Source: Cytophagaceae bacterium | Lineage (GTDB): Bacteria; Bacteroidota; Bacteroidia; Cytophagales; Spirosomataceae | Length of the DNA stretch: 64,000 nucleotides | Direction of reading: 5' to 3' | Assembly (NCBI GenBank): GCA_027491315.1 | Contig: JAIXWL010000017.1 | Location: 62,001-126,000 of the forward strand | Shown here: positions 53,122 to 60,832 of the stretch, in pieces | How positions within the stretch are numbered: position 1 is the stretch's first letter | Layout: each line of letters opens with the position of its first letter | The notes under the pieces: model-generated | The model's input: only the letters and a program-made list of their open reading frames with translations | The model's database searches: none | What the model was told of the DNA's origin: nothing | Position numbers and translations under genes: made by a program

Positions 53122-54207
53122 ATGGGGAGTATTTACGGGAAAATATTTCAGATTAGTACCTTCGGGGAGTCACATGGTGCGGCAGTAGGTGTGGTGGTAC
53201 AAGGTTGCCCTGCAGGAATTTCATTTGATCTAGCATTCATTCAGTCAGAATTGGACAGAAGAAAGCCTGGCCAATCTAGAATTACGACCCAAAGAAAAGA
53301 GGCAGATAGTATAGAGGTGCTTTCAGGGGTATTTGAAGGCAAAACCACAGGTACACCAATAGCCATGTTGGTTTGGAATGGCGACCAGCGCTCTAAAGAT
53401 TATTCTCACATCTCTGATCAGTTTAGACCTTCGCATGCAGATTACACGTATTTTGCTAAATATGGTTTAAGAGATTATAGGGGAGGTGGACGTAGTTCAG
53501 CTAGAGAAACGGTAGCCCGCGTGGCAGCTGGAGCTTTGGCTAAATTGGTTTTAGCCCAATTGGGAGTAAAAATTACAGCTTATGTTTCACAAGTGGGTAC
53601 GATAAAGTTGGGGACACCTGTTGAGCAATTGGATTTGAGTTTAACTGAAACCAATGCCGTGCGTTGCCCTGATACGGCGATGGCTGATCAAATGTTTCAA
53701 TACATTGACGAAATCCGTAAGCAAGGAGACTCCGTAGGCGGTGTTGTTTCGGCCTATATTACAGGCTGTCCAGTAGGTCTAGGAGAACCCGTTTTTGATA
53801 AATTACATGCTGAATTAGGTAAAGCCATGTTAAGTATCAATGCCGTTAAAGGCTTTGAATATGGTAGTGGTTTTGATGGTGTGGAGAAGAAAGGTTCCGA
53901 ACATAATGATGTGATTGTCAAGGAAGCGGATGGAACGGTGCGTACCCTGACCAACCATTCAGGTGGTATTCAGGGAGGTATTTCCAATGGAGAGCCGATC
54001 TATTTTCGCGTGGCTTTCAAGCCCGTTGCGACCATCATGCAGGATCAGGATAGTATCAATGAAAAAGGCGACAAGATAACCGTTTCGGGTAAAGGTCGCC
54101 ATGATCCTTGTGTAGTTCCTAGAGCTGTTCCTATTGTGGAGGCCATGGCAGCCATCGTGATCTTAGATTTTTACTTGAGAAATAGAGTAATTCAAATGCC
54201 CGCTTAA
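53122..54207 (+). CDS. aroC: Chorismate synthase
   Basis: A 361-residue FMN-dependent enzyme that turns EPSP into chorismate, the last shikimate-pathway step. Signatures: [19 protein letters not shown] near the N-terminus, [37 protein letters not shown] and [14 protein letters not shown], with [17 protein letters not shown] at the C-terminus. The full length is normal. It feeds isochorismate synthase (34.2 kb). Its stop TAA overlaps the ATG of tadA by one base, so translation is coupled. Confidence 0.97.
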   Translation: MGSIYGKIFQISTFGESHGAAVGVVVQGCPAGISFDLAFIQSELDRRKPGQSRITTQRKEADSIEVLSGVFEGKTTGTPIAMLVWNGDQRSKDYSHISDQFRPSHADYTYFAKYGLRDYRGGGRSSARETVARVAAGALAKLVLAQLGVKITAYVSQVGTIKLGTPVEQLDLSLTETNAVRCPDTAMADQMFQYIDEIRKQGDSVGGVVSAYITGCPVGLGEPVFDKLHAELGKAMLSINAVKGFEYGSGFDGVEKKGSEHNDVIVKEADGTVRTLTNHSGGIQGGISNGEPIYFRVAFKPVATIMQDQDSINEKGDKITVSGKGRHDPCVVPRAVPIVEAMAAIVILDFYLRNRVIQMPA

Positions 54208-54647
54208 TGTATAGTCAGGAAGATGAATACTACATGGGTTTGGCATTAATGCAAGCTCAAAAAGCCTTGGAGGAAGAGGAGATTCCCGTTGGAGCCGTGG
54301 TGGTATGTCAAGGCAGAATTGTAGCTAAGGCATACAATCAAACAGAAGTATTAACCGACGTGACGGCTCATGCAGAAATGATTGCGATTACCTCTGCAGC
54401 TCAAACCATTGGGGCTAAATATTTGAAAGATTGTACCATGTACGTGACGTTGGAGCCCTGCCTCATGTGTGCCGGAGCTTTATATTGGTCGCAATTGGGA
54501 AGATTGGTATTTGGTGCCAAAGAAGAAAAACGAGGTTTTGAGCGAGTAGGGCAGTCGGTCTTGCATCCAAAAACAGAAATTCTGGGAGGAGTAAGAGCAG
54601 AAGAATCTGAATCCTTGTTAAAAGAATTTTTTTCGATGCGTCGTTGA
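54207..54647 (+). CDS. tadA: Nucleoside deaminase, tRNA adenosine deaminase TadA type
   Basis: A 146-residue zinc deaminase. Zinc and proton-shuttle residues are in HAEMIAI and PCLMCAGAL. MGLALMQAQKALEEEEIPVGAVVV and the C-terminal YWSQLGRLVFGAKEEKRGFE match TadA, which converts adenosine 34 of tRNA-Arg to inosine. A guanine deaminase is a less likely alternative. Starts inside the aroC stop codon. Confidence 0.9.
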   Translation: MYSQEDEYYMGLALMQAQKALEEEEIPVGAVVVCQGRIVAKAYNQTEVLTDVTAHAEMIAITSAAQTIGAKYLKDCTMYVTLEPCLMCAGALYWSQLGRLVFGAKEEKRGFERVGQSVLHPKTEILGGVRAEESESLLKEFFSMRR

Positions 54648-54739
54648 ACCGAAACCTAGGTTTACTTGTTTAAGACCTATGCATCCTAGAAATAGGATTA
54701 AATTTAAGATAACATTTACATATTAATAAAACCTATATT

Positions 54740-55351
54740 ATGGCTTTTGAACTAGCACCCCTACCTTATGCAAACAATGCTTTAGAACCGCATTTTGATG
54801 CATTAACCATGGAAATCCACCATGATCGTCACCACAATGCTTATGTGACTAATTTGAATGCAGCTGTAGCTGGTAGTCCGTCTGAAGGAAAATCTTTAGA
54901 GGAATTATTCAGTCATATTTCAAGCTTGAGCCCGGCTATCCGTAATAATGGCGGTGGACATTATAACCACGATTTGTTCTGGAATATTTTATCACCCAAT
55001 GGTGGAGGTGCTCCAGTAGGTACTTTGGCTAAGGCCATTAATGCTAAATTTGGTTCTTTTGATGCCTTCAAAGAAGAATTTAAAAAAGCGGGTATTACGC
55101 GTTTTGGTTCAGGTTGGGCTTGGTTAGTAGCTCAAAAAGACGGATCTATCGCTGTTTCATCTACACCAAACCAAGACAATCCATTGATGGATGTGGCTGA
55201 GGTTAAAGGCTTCCCGGTAATTGGTTTAGACGTTTGGGAGCACGCATATTATTTGAAATTCCAAAATAAGCGCCCTGATTATGTGGATGCATTTTGGAAT
55301 GTAATTGATTGGAATGCAGCTGAAAAAAGATATTTGGCAGCTCAGAAATAA
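54740..55351 (+). CDS. sodB: Fe/Mn superoxide dismutase
   Basis: A 203-residue cytosolic superoxide dismutase. Metal ligands are seen in [10 protein letters not shown] (His near 27), GHYNHDLFW (His near 75), and [11 protein letters not shown] (Asp and His near 160-164). Gly/Trp patterns such as GSGWAWLV fit the family, and I cannot tell iron from manganese preference from the sequence alone. It has a strong terminator and stands apart from the neighbouring genes. The gene symbol is by convention. Confidence 0.93.
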   Translation: MAFELAPLPYANNALEPHFDALTMEIHHDRHHNAYVTNLNAAVAGSPSEGKSLEELFSHISSLSPAIRNNGGGHYNHDLFWNILSPNGGGAPVGTLAKAINAKFGSFDAFKEEFKKAGITRFGSGWAWLVAQKDGSIAVSSTPNQDNPLMDVAEVKGFPVIGLDVWEHAYYLKFQNKRPDYVDAFWNVIDWNAAEKRYLAAQK

Positions 55352-55356
55352 AAGAA

Positions 55357-55391
55357 GGGGATAAAATTTCGGTTTTATCCCCATTTTTTTT
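55357..55391 (+). terminator. Rho-independent terminator of superoxide dismutase
   Basis: GGGGATAAAA, 6-nt loop TTTCGG, TTTTATCCCC, then a long T-run, 6 nt after the stop codon. Confidence 0.9.
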
Positions 55392-55400
55392 CACTTCGGA

Positions 55401-55431
55401 TTTGCGATGTACCTTGATTTGTGTATTTTTG
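55401..55431 (+). promoter_or_regulatory. Promoter of tRNA-His
   Basis: TTTG (55401-55404), 19-nt spacer, TATTTTTG (55424-55431): an exact Bacteroidota promoter, with the start site expected about 5 nt before the tRNA. Confidence 0.75.
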
Positions 55432-55442
55432 CAATCCCAAAT

Positions 55443-55517
55443 GGCGGTTGTAGCTCACTCGGTTAGAGCACTGGTTTGTGGTACCAGGGGTAGTGGGTTC
55501 GAATCCCATCATCCGCC
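55443..55517 (+). tRNA. tRNA-His (anticodon GTG)
   Basis: A complete cloverleaf: G-1 pairs with C73 as required for tRNA-His, D stem GCTC/GAGC, anticodon stem CTGGT/ACCAG with loop TTGTGGT, and T arm GTGGG-TTCGAAT-CCCAT. The CCA is not encoded (C74 is followed by A, A), so it is added later. Three oddities: U5 faces U68 in the acceptor stem, position 15 is C and position 48 is A rather than the usual purine-pyrimidine Levitt pair, and the G49-U65 pair is a wobble. Confidence 0.95.
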
Positions 55518-55518
55518 C

Positions 55519-55553
55519 AAAAAGTCTCAGTATTCATACTGGGACTTTTTTTG
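55519..55553 (+). terminator. Rho-independent terminator of tRNA-His
   Basis: AAAAAGTCTCAGTAT / ATACTGGGACTTTTT with one G-T pair, then T-rich sequence, directly after the tRNA 3' end. Confidence 0.85.
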
Positions 55554-55576
55554 TTTTAGACCCTTTTCTTCATGAA

Positions 55577-55650
55577 GAATGTAGAATTGGGAATGTAGAA
55601 TGTAGAATTATGAATGTAGAATTAGGAATGTAGAATTGGGAATGTAGAAT
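55577..55650. repeat. GAATnnn heptanucleotide tandem repeat
   Basis: Ten consecutive 7-nt units that each begin GAAT: six GAATGTA and four of GAATTGG (two), GAATTAG and GAATTAT, plus a partial eleventh. No coding frame is supported across it. It lies between the tRNA terminator and the end of the leftward esterase gene. Confidence 0.9.
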
Positions 55651-55699
55651 GGCACCCAATCCAATGACTATTGCTCATTCACAATTTATCATTTACCAA

Positions 55700-57055
55700 T
55701 TACTTCAAGTATTTTGAAGCAAATTCAATGAAGTTGGGCCAATTGGGACCTGTAACATGTCCTTTATCATGCATCCGAAAGCCAATTTCACCCTGAGTCT
55801 TGGCTTCATTGATGATGGGGGCGCTATCAGAAATTAATCCTTTTTTGCCTAGCAATTCATAGACAGGGCTAGCCTCTTTCCCTGCTAAGTACATGCCATA
55901 GGGATCTGCCCAGCTGTCGCCATTTCCTCCTACGCCAATGTACATGGGTCTAGGTGCACAAAGTGCTATCAATTCATGCGCATCAATGGGTAAATCATTC
56001 CATGAAAGCGGACCGGCATATTTTAAGAAATTACCTGCCATCCAATGGTATTCATTTTTAGCGGCTACATTTTCAATTAATTCTCCATAATTTCTTCGGT
56101 AAATTTTAAGTCCACCCGCCCCTGATGAACAGATATACCCGATGGCAAAACGGGTGTCAAATGCCATAGCCACTGCGGCTGCTTTTCCATATCGAGAGTG
56201 CCCTGTTATGCCCACTGAGGTATATTTTATGTTTGGCATGGTTTCCAAATAATCCAATACCTTACTAGCTCCCCAGGCCCAAGCTCTTAGGGAGCCCCAA
56301 TCATCCGGCTTTCTATATTCAGCTCGATTCATTAAACCTATGATCCCTGATTTTAGTCCAGCCCCATGGTCGGCTTGAACCGTCAAAGGATTTAACTGAA
56401 CAAAAGCCCAACCCTTGGCAATGACTTGTTCTGTCCAAGGGATTTCGTTGTTGGTAGGTGCTGGTCGGTTCATCCCAGGAGGAAATACCCAGGCCAACTC
56501 CATCATGGCAGGCATGGCCTTTTTGATATCTTTTCTAAATCCTATGGTTAATTCCATTTGAACAGAAATAGAAGGGAAGCGTTTGTTGTCGACAGTTCCA
56601 ATCAATTTCTGGATTTCAACTGGAAAGCCCGCCATGATTTTGTTTTCCTTAGCTATAATTTTCCAAGAAATAGGGGGGATATTATCGGGTACACGGCCAT
56701 AAATTTCCCTTTCAAAATCTTCTATAATTTCAGGTTTTCTATGGTAGTACCACGCTCTTTTGGTATCCACGCTTTTCCCATCTTTCATCTGTAAAACGGC
56801 AGGCAGGACTGGATAAATGGTGGCTTTGGATTCGTCATAATTGGCCGCATTAGCTGCCTTAGGATTACTTCCATTGACTCCAGGTCTTATGTGAGTAATG
56901 CTTAATTGTTGTAACATTTGCTCATAATCGGCTTGTGTTTTTCTTTGTCGGTCAGCTAAAATACTATCCTGCTCTGCTGTTCTGGCTATTTGGGCTAGGC
57001 AACTGAATGAAAGTAAGGTACTGATGAGAAGATAAAAGTAGGGATAGCGTTTCAT
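55700..57055 (-). CDS. Exported glucuronoyl esterase-like alpha/beta hydrolase (CE15-like)
   Basis: About 451 residues from ATG 57055 (MKRYPYFYLLISTLLSFSCLAQ, a signal peptide); a further Met at 57070 adds only five residues. The nucleophile is Ser287 in GHSRYGKAA, close to the GCSRxGKGA hallmark of CE15 glucuronoyl esterases, and DDWGSLRAWAWGASKVLDYLE and the catalytic His in HDKGHVTGPN also fit. CE15 enzymes cut ester links between lignin and glucuronoxylan. Here no other xylan genes are adjacent, so activity on another uronate ester is possible. It is divergent from the NYN-domain gene. Confidence 0.82.
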   Translation of the reverse strand: MKRYPYFYLLISTLLSFSCLAQIARTAEQDSILADRQRKTQADYEQMLQQLSITHIRPGVNGSNPKAANAANYDESKATIYPVLPAVLQMKDGKSVDTKRAWYYHRKPEIIEDFEREIYGRVPDNIPPISWKIIAKENKIMAGFPVEIQKLIGTVDNKRFPSISVQMELTIGFRKDIKKAMPAMMELAWVFPPGMNRPAPTNNEIPWTEQVIAKGWAFVQLNPLTVQADHGAGLKSGIIGLMNRAEYRKPDDWGSLRAWAWGASKVLDYLETMPNIKYTSVGITGHSRYGKAAAVAMAFDTRFAIGYICSSGAGGLKIYRRNYGELIENVAAKNEYHWMAGNFLKYAGPLSWNDLPIDAHELIALCAPRPMYIGVGGNGDSWADPYGMYLAGKEASPVYELLGKKGLISDSAPIINEAKTQGEIGFRMHDKGHVTGPNWPNFIEFASKYLK

Positions 57056-57133
57056 CGTGGAATGATTCATTCAACGATATTAAGCAATTATTTGATTTAA
57101 ATACCAAGAATAGGGATGTCCATAAAAAGTAAA

Positions 57134-57153
57134 TGCCCCACCTAGGTGGGGCA
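57134..57153. repeat. 20-bp perfect palindrome upstream of the NYN gene
   Basis: TGCCCCACCT / AGGTGGGGCA, 10-bp arms with no spacer, in the divergent region between the esterase and NYN genes. It is much more GC-rich than its surroundings. It could be a dimeric protein-binding site or an RNA hairpin. Confidence 0.8.
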
Positions 57154-57157
57154 TCAT

Positions 57158-57178
57158 TCCAAAGATGCTATCTTTGGA
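57158..57178 (+). repeat. Second hairpin in the NYN leader
   Basis: TCCAAAGAT, 3-nt loop GCT, ATCTTTGGA: perfect 9-bp arms starting 4 nt after the previous palindrome, ending 44 nt before the NYN start codon. Confidence 0.8.
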
Positions 57179-57221
57179 GAAGTTCTTGCACAAAGATACA
57201 ATTCATTGTAGAAAAAAGTTC

Positions 57222-57842
57222 ATGAAGGATAAAAAATATCGGGTTAAGGCCTACATCGATGGTTCCAATTTATATTTTGGGATGATGGATGCTGGTTTTA
57301 GAAATTGCAAGTGGCTGAATGTCGAGAAGCTTATTCGAAGTTTTTTACGTTCAAATCAAGAACTGGTGGAGATTAAATATTTTACGAGTCGGATTACCCA
57401 TAATCCCCCGAAGCAAAAAAGGCAAACCACGTATTTGGAAGCCTTAGAATCCACAGGTGTAAATATTATTTATGGCTCTTATCAAGCGAAATTTACCGAT
57501 TGTAGAAAATGTGGTAATAGTTGGATTATCCCCAATGAAAAAATGACAGACGTTAATTTAGCTACTCATTTATTGATGGATGCTTTTCAAGATCAATATG
57601 ATATAGCCATTGTCGTTTCTGGAGATAGTGATTTTGTACCTTGTATTCAAAGTGTTAATGAACATTTTTTAGATAAATCAGTAGTTGTCTTTTTTCCTCC
57701 TTTAAGAAGAAATGAGTCAGTGGTGGCTGTAGCAAAAGCTTTTCAAATGATAGGAAGAAAGAAATTAGTAGAAAATCAGTTTCCTTTGCATGTACGGAAG
57801 GAAGATGGTTATGTTTTAGAAAAGCCTGAAGAATGGGCTTAA
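57222..57842 (+). CDS. NYN domain protein (LabA/DUF88-like putative RNase)
   Basis: About 206 residues from ATG 57222 (MKDKKYRVKAYIDGSN); the ORF is open to 57165 but that extension (through the second hairpin) has no family similarity. The PIN-like NYN fold is marked by three acidic clusters: YIDGSNLYFG (about 11-20), EKMTDVNLATHLLMDAF (about 106-122) and IAIVVSGDSDFVP (about 127-140), which would bind Mg2+ for RNA cleavage. A CRKCGNS element suggests a small metal site. NYN proteins are RNases in RNA processing or phage defence. It lies before cruF by 23 nt. Confidence 0.85.
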   Translation: MKDKKYRVKAYIDGSNLYFGMMDAGFRNCKWLNVEKLIRSFLRSNQELVEIKYFTSRITHNPPKQKRQTTYLEALESTGVNIIYGSYQAKFTDCRKCGNSWIIPNEKMTDVNLATHLLMDAFQDQYDIAIVVSGDSDFVPCIQSVNEHFLDKSVVVFFPPLRRNESVVAVAKAFQMIGRKKLVENQFPLHVRKEDGYVLEKPEEWA

Positions 57843-57864
57843 ATTTAAATTTGGTTTAGGTAAT

Positions 57865-58497
57865 ATGTCTGGCGTTTTTTTAAAAAGGTTTCTTATTGTT
57901 TTATATGCCGCAGGTTTAGTGGGCATGAACCTTCCTGCTACGCGGGAATTATTTATCTCTTTAGTTCCATTAACCTTGTGGTTTACGGGCTTTATCTGTT
58001 TGTTTTACTTTCCTAAACCAAGCATGTCGGCCTACCTAACCATGGGTGGAATTGTCGTAGCAGCATGGTTTTTGGAAGTGGTTGGAGTGAGAACTGGGAA
58101 AATATTTGGGGTTTACCATTATGGAGAAACCTTGGGTTTTAAGGTAATGGAAGTTCCCATTACCATAGGTATCAACTGGTTGATATTAGTATTAGGGTCT
58201 AGTGCGGTTGTAGAAGAGTGGAACGTAGGAGGAAAAATAGGAAGAGCAGCTTTAGGAGCGGGCCTAATGACAGCTTTGGATTTATTGATTGAGCCCGTAG
58301 CTATTCACTTTGATTTTTGGCAATGGTCCGGTGGACAAATTCCAGTTCAAAACTTTGGTGCCTGGTGGATTGCTAGTTTCTTTTTTCATTGGGTTTTTCA
58401 ATCTGGGGAATTTACCAGTAAATCCTCCTTATTTCGGTGGATAATGCTCTTACAGTTTATGTTTTTCTTAGGCCATTGGATAATTTTACAAGCTTAA
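57865..58497 (+). CDS. cruF: Carotenoid biosynthesis protein CruF-like (carotenoid 1'-hydratase)
   Basis: A 210-residue membrane protein of the DUF422/CruF family with about six helices. Conserved stretches: AAWFLEVVGVRTGKIFGVYHYGETLGF, KVMEVPITIGINWLIL, ALDLLIEPVAIHFDFWQW and NFGAWWIASFFFHW. CruF adds water across the terminal double bond of gamma-carotene-type molecules, giving the 1'-hydroxyl end found in myxol, saproxanthin and flexixanthin of Cytophagales. No other crt gene is in the window. The next gene downstream encodes a B12-dependent light regulator. Confidence 0.87.
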   Translation: MSGVFLKRFLIVLYAAGLVGMNLPATRELFISLVPLTLWFTGFICLFYFPKPSMSAYLTMGGIVVAAWFLEVVGVRTGKIFGVYHYGETLGFKVMEVPITIGINWLILVLGSSAVVEEWNVGGKIGRAALGAGLMTALDLLIEPVAIHFDFWQWSGGQIPVQNFGAWWIASFFFHWVFQSGEFTSKSSLFRWIMLLQFMFFLGHWIILQA

Positions 58498-58559
58498 TTT
58501 AAAACTTGAAAACAATTTTTAGACATATCAGGTTAGTCACTGTATAGATAAACTAGCTC

Positions 58560-59444
58560 ATGAGTATTTATTCAATTAAAGATTTAGAACATCTTAGTGG
58601 CATAAAAGCTCATACTTTACGGATTTGGGAGCAAAGGTATGGTATTCTTAATCCCGAGAGGACGGATACCAACATTCGTACCTATGGAGATGAAGAATTA
58701 AAGTTGGTCTTAAATATTGCCATTTTGCAAAGTAGGGGGGATTTTAAAATCTCTGAAATAGCTAAAATGAGCGATAGCGAGCGCTCTGCCAATTTACTTC
58801 GCTTATCCGAAGAAACACTTCATTTTCCTGATCAGATCCAAGCTTTAACCATCTCCATGCTGGAGTTGAATGAGGCGATGTTTCAGCAGCTGACTAAGAA
58901 CATTGTTCAAAAGCATGGATTTGAGGATTACCTCATCCAAATTATTCATCCTTTCATGCTGCGCCTGGGAACCCTTTGGTTGTCTGGCTCGGTAGGTCCT
59001 GCTCAAGAACATTTTATCAGCCATTTGATTCGTCAAAAAGTGATTGCGGCCATTGACCAATTGGATTTAAGCATCAAACCTAATGCCAAAAAGTTTCTAT
59101 TGTATTTGCCAGAAAGTGAATTGCATGAAATAGGTTTACTTTTTGCTAATTATATTTTACGTTCTAGAAAACATCAAGTCGTTTACCTAGGACAATCGCT
59201 ACCATTCGAAGAATTGATCATCGCACATGAGATTCATCAACCCGATTATATCTTGAGTGTATTCACCTCTCAGCCTAATCCGGATGACATGCCGACTTAT
59301 TTAGAGCAATTGGTAGAAAAAATACCCAATACCAATATTCTATTGACAGGTTATCAATTATTAATGTTTGGTCATGAAATCCCTGATAAAATTCAAGTCT
59401 TAACGAGTTTTCAAGATTTAATTGATTTAGCGAACGCTAACTAA
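58560..59444 (+). CDS. MerR-family B12-binding regulator (CarH/LitR-like photoreceptor)
   Basis: A 294-residue regulator. Residues 1-70 form a MerR winged helix (YSIKDLEHLSGIKAHTLRIWEQRY). Residues about 95-165 are the four-helix B12 cap with the CarH signature Wx9EH (Trp140, Glu150, His151), and the Rossmann B12 domain carries ExHxxG (Glu187, His189, Gly192), the His that ligates cobalt. CarH uses adenosylcobalamin to repress genes in the dark and is released by light. It directly follows cruF on the same strand, which fits light control of carotenoid synthesis. It overlaps the convergent guanylyltransferase gene by 8 nt. Confidence 0.88.
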   Translation: MSIYSIKDLEHLSGIKAHTLRIWEQRYGILNPERTDTNIRTYGDEELKLVLNIAILQSRGDFKISEIAKMSDSERSANLLRLSEETLHFPDQIQALTISMLELNEAMFQQLTKNIVQKHGFEDYLIQIIHPFMLRLGTLWLSGSVGPAQEHFISHLIRQKVIAAIDQLDLSIKPNAKKFLLYLPESELHEIGLLFANYILRSRKHQVVYLGQSLPFEELIIAHEIHQPDYILSVFTSQPNPDDMPTYLEQLVEKIPNTNILLTGYQLLMFGHEIPDKIQVLTSFQDLIDLANAN

Positions 59445-60501
59445 ACTGAGGATCTTTGGCTGTGGCATCTTCCACAAATTTCTTTACCTCTTGTTCTTGA
59501 TCTTTAGGGCAAATCATCAGGGCATTTCCATGTTCGGCCACGATGAAGCCTTTTAATCCTTGAATGACCACTAACTTTTCTACTGGCGTTTTAATGATGC
59601 AATTTTGTGTATCGTAAGTCATCACATTACCTTCAATCACATTTTGATCGGCATCTTTTTCATTGATTTCATACAATGATTGCCAGGTACCTAAATCTGA
59701 CCAACCAATATCAGAAAGTATGACTTTTACCTCTTGTGCCTTTTCCATGATGCCTACATCCATGGAGATATTTTTACATACCCCGTAAACCTTTTTAATA
59801 AAGCTCTCTTCTTCTTGGGTATAATAATGACTTAAACCTTCCTCAAATTGCTCAGCCATTCGAGATTGATGCTTTTCTAGCTCTTTTTTGAAGGTGGCTA
59901 ATTTGAAGACAAAAATCCCTGCATTCCATACGTAATCGCCACTTTCTAAAAAAGCTTGGGCTAATTCCAGGTTAGGCTTTTCGGTAAAAGTTTTTACTTT
60001 TTGGGCTTTATGTTCGTTGGGTACATATTGAATGTAGCCATATCCTGTATCAGGCCTGGTGGGAATGATGCCCAAGGTTACGAATACATTTTCATCGGCA
60101 ACCTCTAAGGCCGTTCGTATGTTTTCCTGAAAAATTTGTTCTTTTAGAATAACGTGATCCGCAGGCGCTACAATGAATTTTGCCTTTTTATTCTTTTTAG
60201 AGATTTTATAGGTAGCATAGGCGATGCAAGGTGCCGTATTCTTCCGTTGAGGTTCCCTTAAAATTTGCTCTTTACTTAAAAAAGGTAATTGCTCTTCTAC
60301 TAGGTTCGCAAATTCTTCACTCGTGACCACATAGATGTTTTCTTGCGGAATGATACCTTGAAAACGTTCGGCGGTTTGCTGAAGCATGGTTTTACCAACT
60401 CCTAAAACATCGTGAAACTGCTTTGGATTTGCACTTCTGCTAATTGGCCAAAAGCGAGTGCCTATTCCGCCAGCCATGATGATAAGGAAATTGTCTTTCA
60501 T
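59437..60501 (-). CDS. manC: Mannose-1-phosphate guanylyltransferase
   Basis: A 354-residue nucleotidyltransferase that makes GDP-mannose from GTP and mannose-1-phosphate. N-terminal IIMAGGIGTRFWPISRSANPKQF is the nucleotide-binding signature, followed by FIVAPADHVI, TRPDTGYGYIQYV, VKTFTEKPNLE and NAGIFVFKL, and GWSDLGTWQSLY near the end. It lacks the C-terminal phosphomannose isomerase domain of bifunctional ManC, so it is monofunctional. GDP-mannose supplies glycans such as those made by glycosyltransferases like the one at 3.9 kb. Confidence 0.93.
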   Translation of the reverse strand: MKDNFLIIMAGGIGTRFWPISRSANPKQFHDVLGVGKTMLQQTAERFQGIIPQENIYVVTSEEFANLVEEQLPFLSKEQILREPQRKNTAPCIAYATYKISKKNKKAKFIVAPADHVILKEQIFQENIRTALEVADENVFVTLGIIPTRPDTGYGYIQYVPNEHKAQKVKTFTEKPNLELAQAFLESGDYVWNAGIFVFKLATFKKELEKHQSRMAEQFEEGLSHYYTQEEESFIKKVYGVCKNISMDVGIMEKAQEVKVILSDIGWSDLGTWQSLYEINEKDADQNVIEGNVMTYDTQNCIIKTPVEKLVVIQGLKGFIVAEHGNALMICPKDQEQEVKKFVEDATAKDPQFS

Positions 60502-60832
60502 ACGTATAAACGTTCAATCAAATGAACGAATCTTCCTAGGAATTTACCTCAATATAAGCCCCTCATTCCTAATTGGCATATTCGTATTCATTCAAAATCA
60601 ACAAATTTGTATTGATTTTTCTGAATTTCATTTCAAAGCTAACAAGAATTTCCTTGGATTTAAAGTTCTTTGGCCTTGGCCTATTTTTTGGAATCTAAGC
60701 CAAAGGCTAATATTTAAGTATTTATTGAAAAATTGGTAATTTTTTGATAAAATGAGTGCGCAATTCTATTTTCTTCCTTAGATTTGTTTGTGGTCAAGTG
60801 CCATATTTAAATTGTTATCTAAATTTATCAAC
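60502..60832. other. Intergenic region, 331 nt, no gene
   Basis: AT-rich spacer between divergent manC and the TonB receptor. CGTTCA / TGAACG (60509-60514 and 60521-60526) is a weak 6-bp dyad near the manC start. Apart from this and the promoter at 60779 I see nothing definite; the overlapping plus-strand ORF lacks any protein-like features. Confidence 0.6.
60779..60786 (+). promoter_or_regulatory. Probable -7 element of the second TonB receptor
   Basis: TAGATTTG matches TAnnTTTG, 46 nt before the ATG at 60833. No clear -33 TTG. Confidence 0.4.

Noticed and set aside
55577-55650. CRISPR array
   Set aside because: The period is 7 nt without spacers and no cas gene is in the window.
57222-59444. 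New defence system made of the NYN protein and its neighbours
   Set aside because: The neighbours are a carotenoid enzyme and a B12 regulator; no toxin, helicase, restriction or reverse-transcriptase gene is present.
60458-60739. 93-residue plus-strand ORF overlapping the start of manC
   Set aside because: Its first part is antisense to the conserved N-terminus of manC and the rest is low-complexity intergenic sequence.
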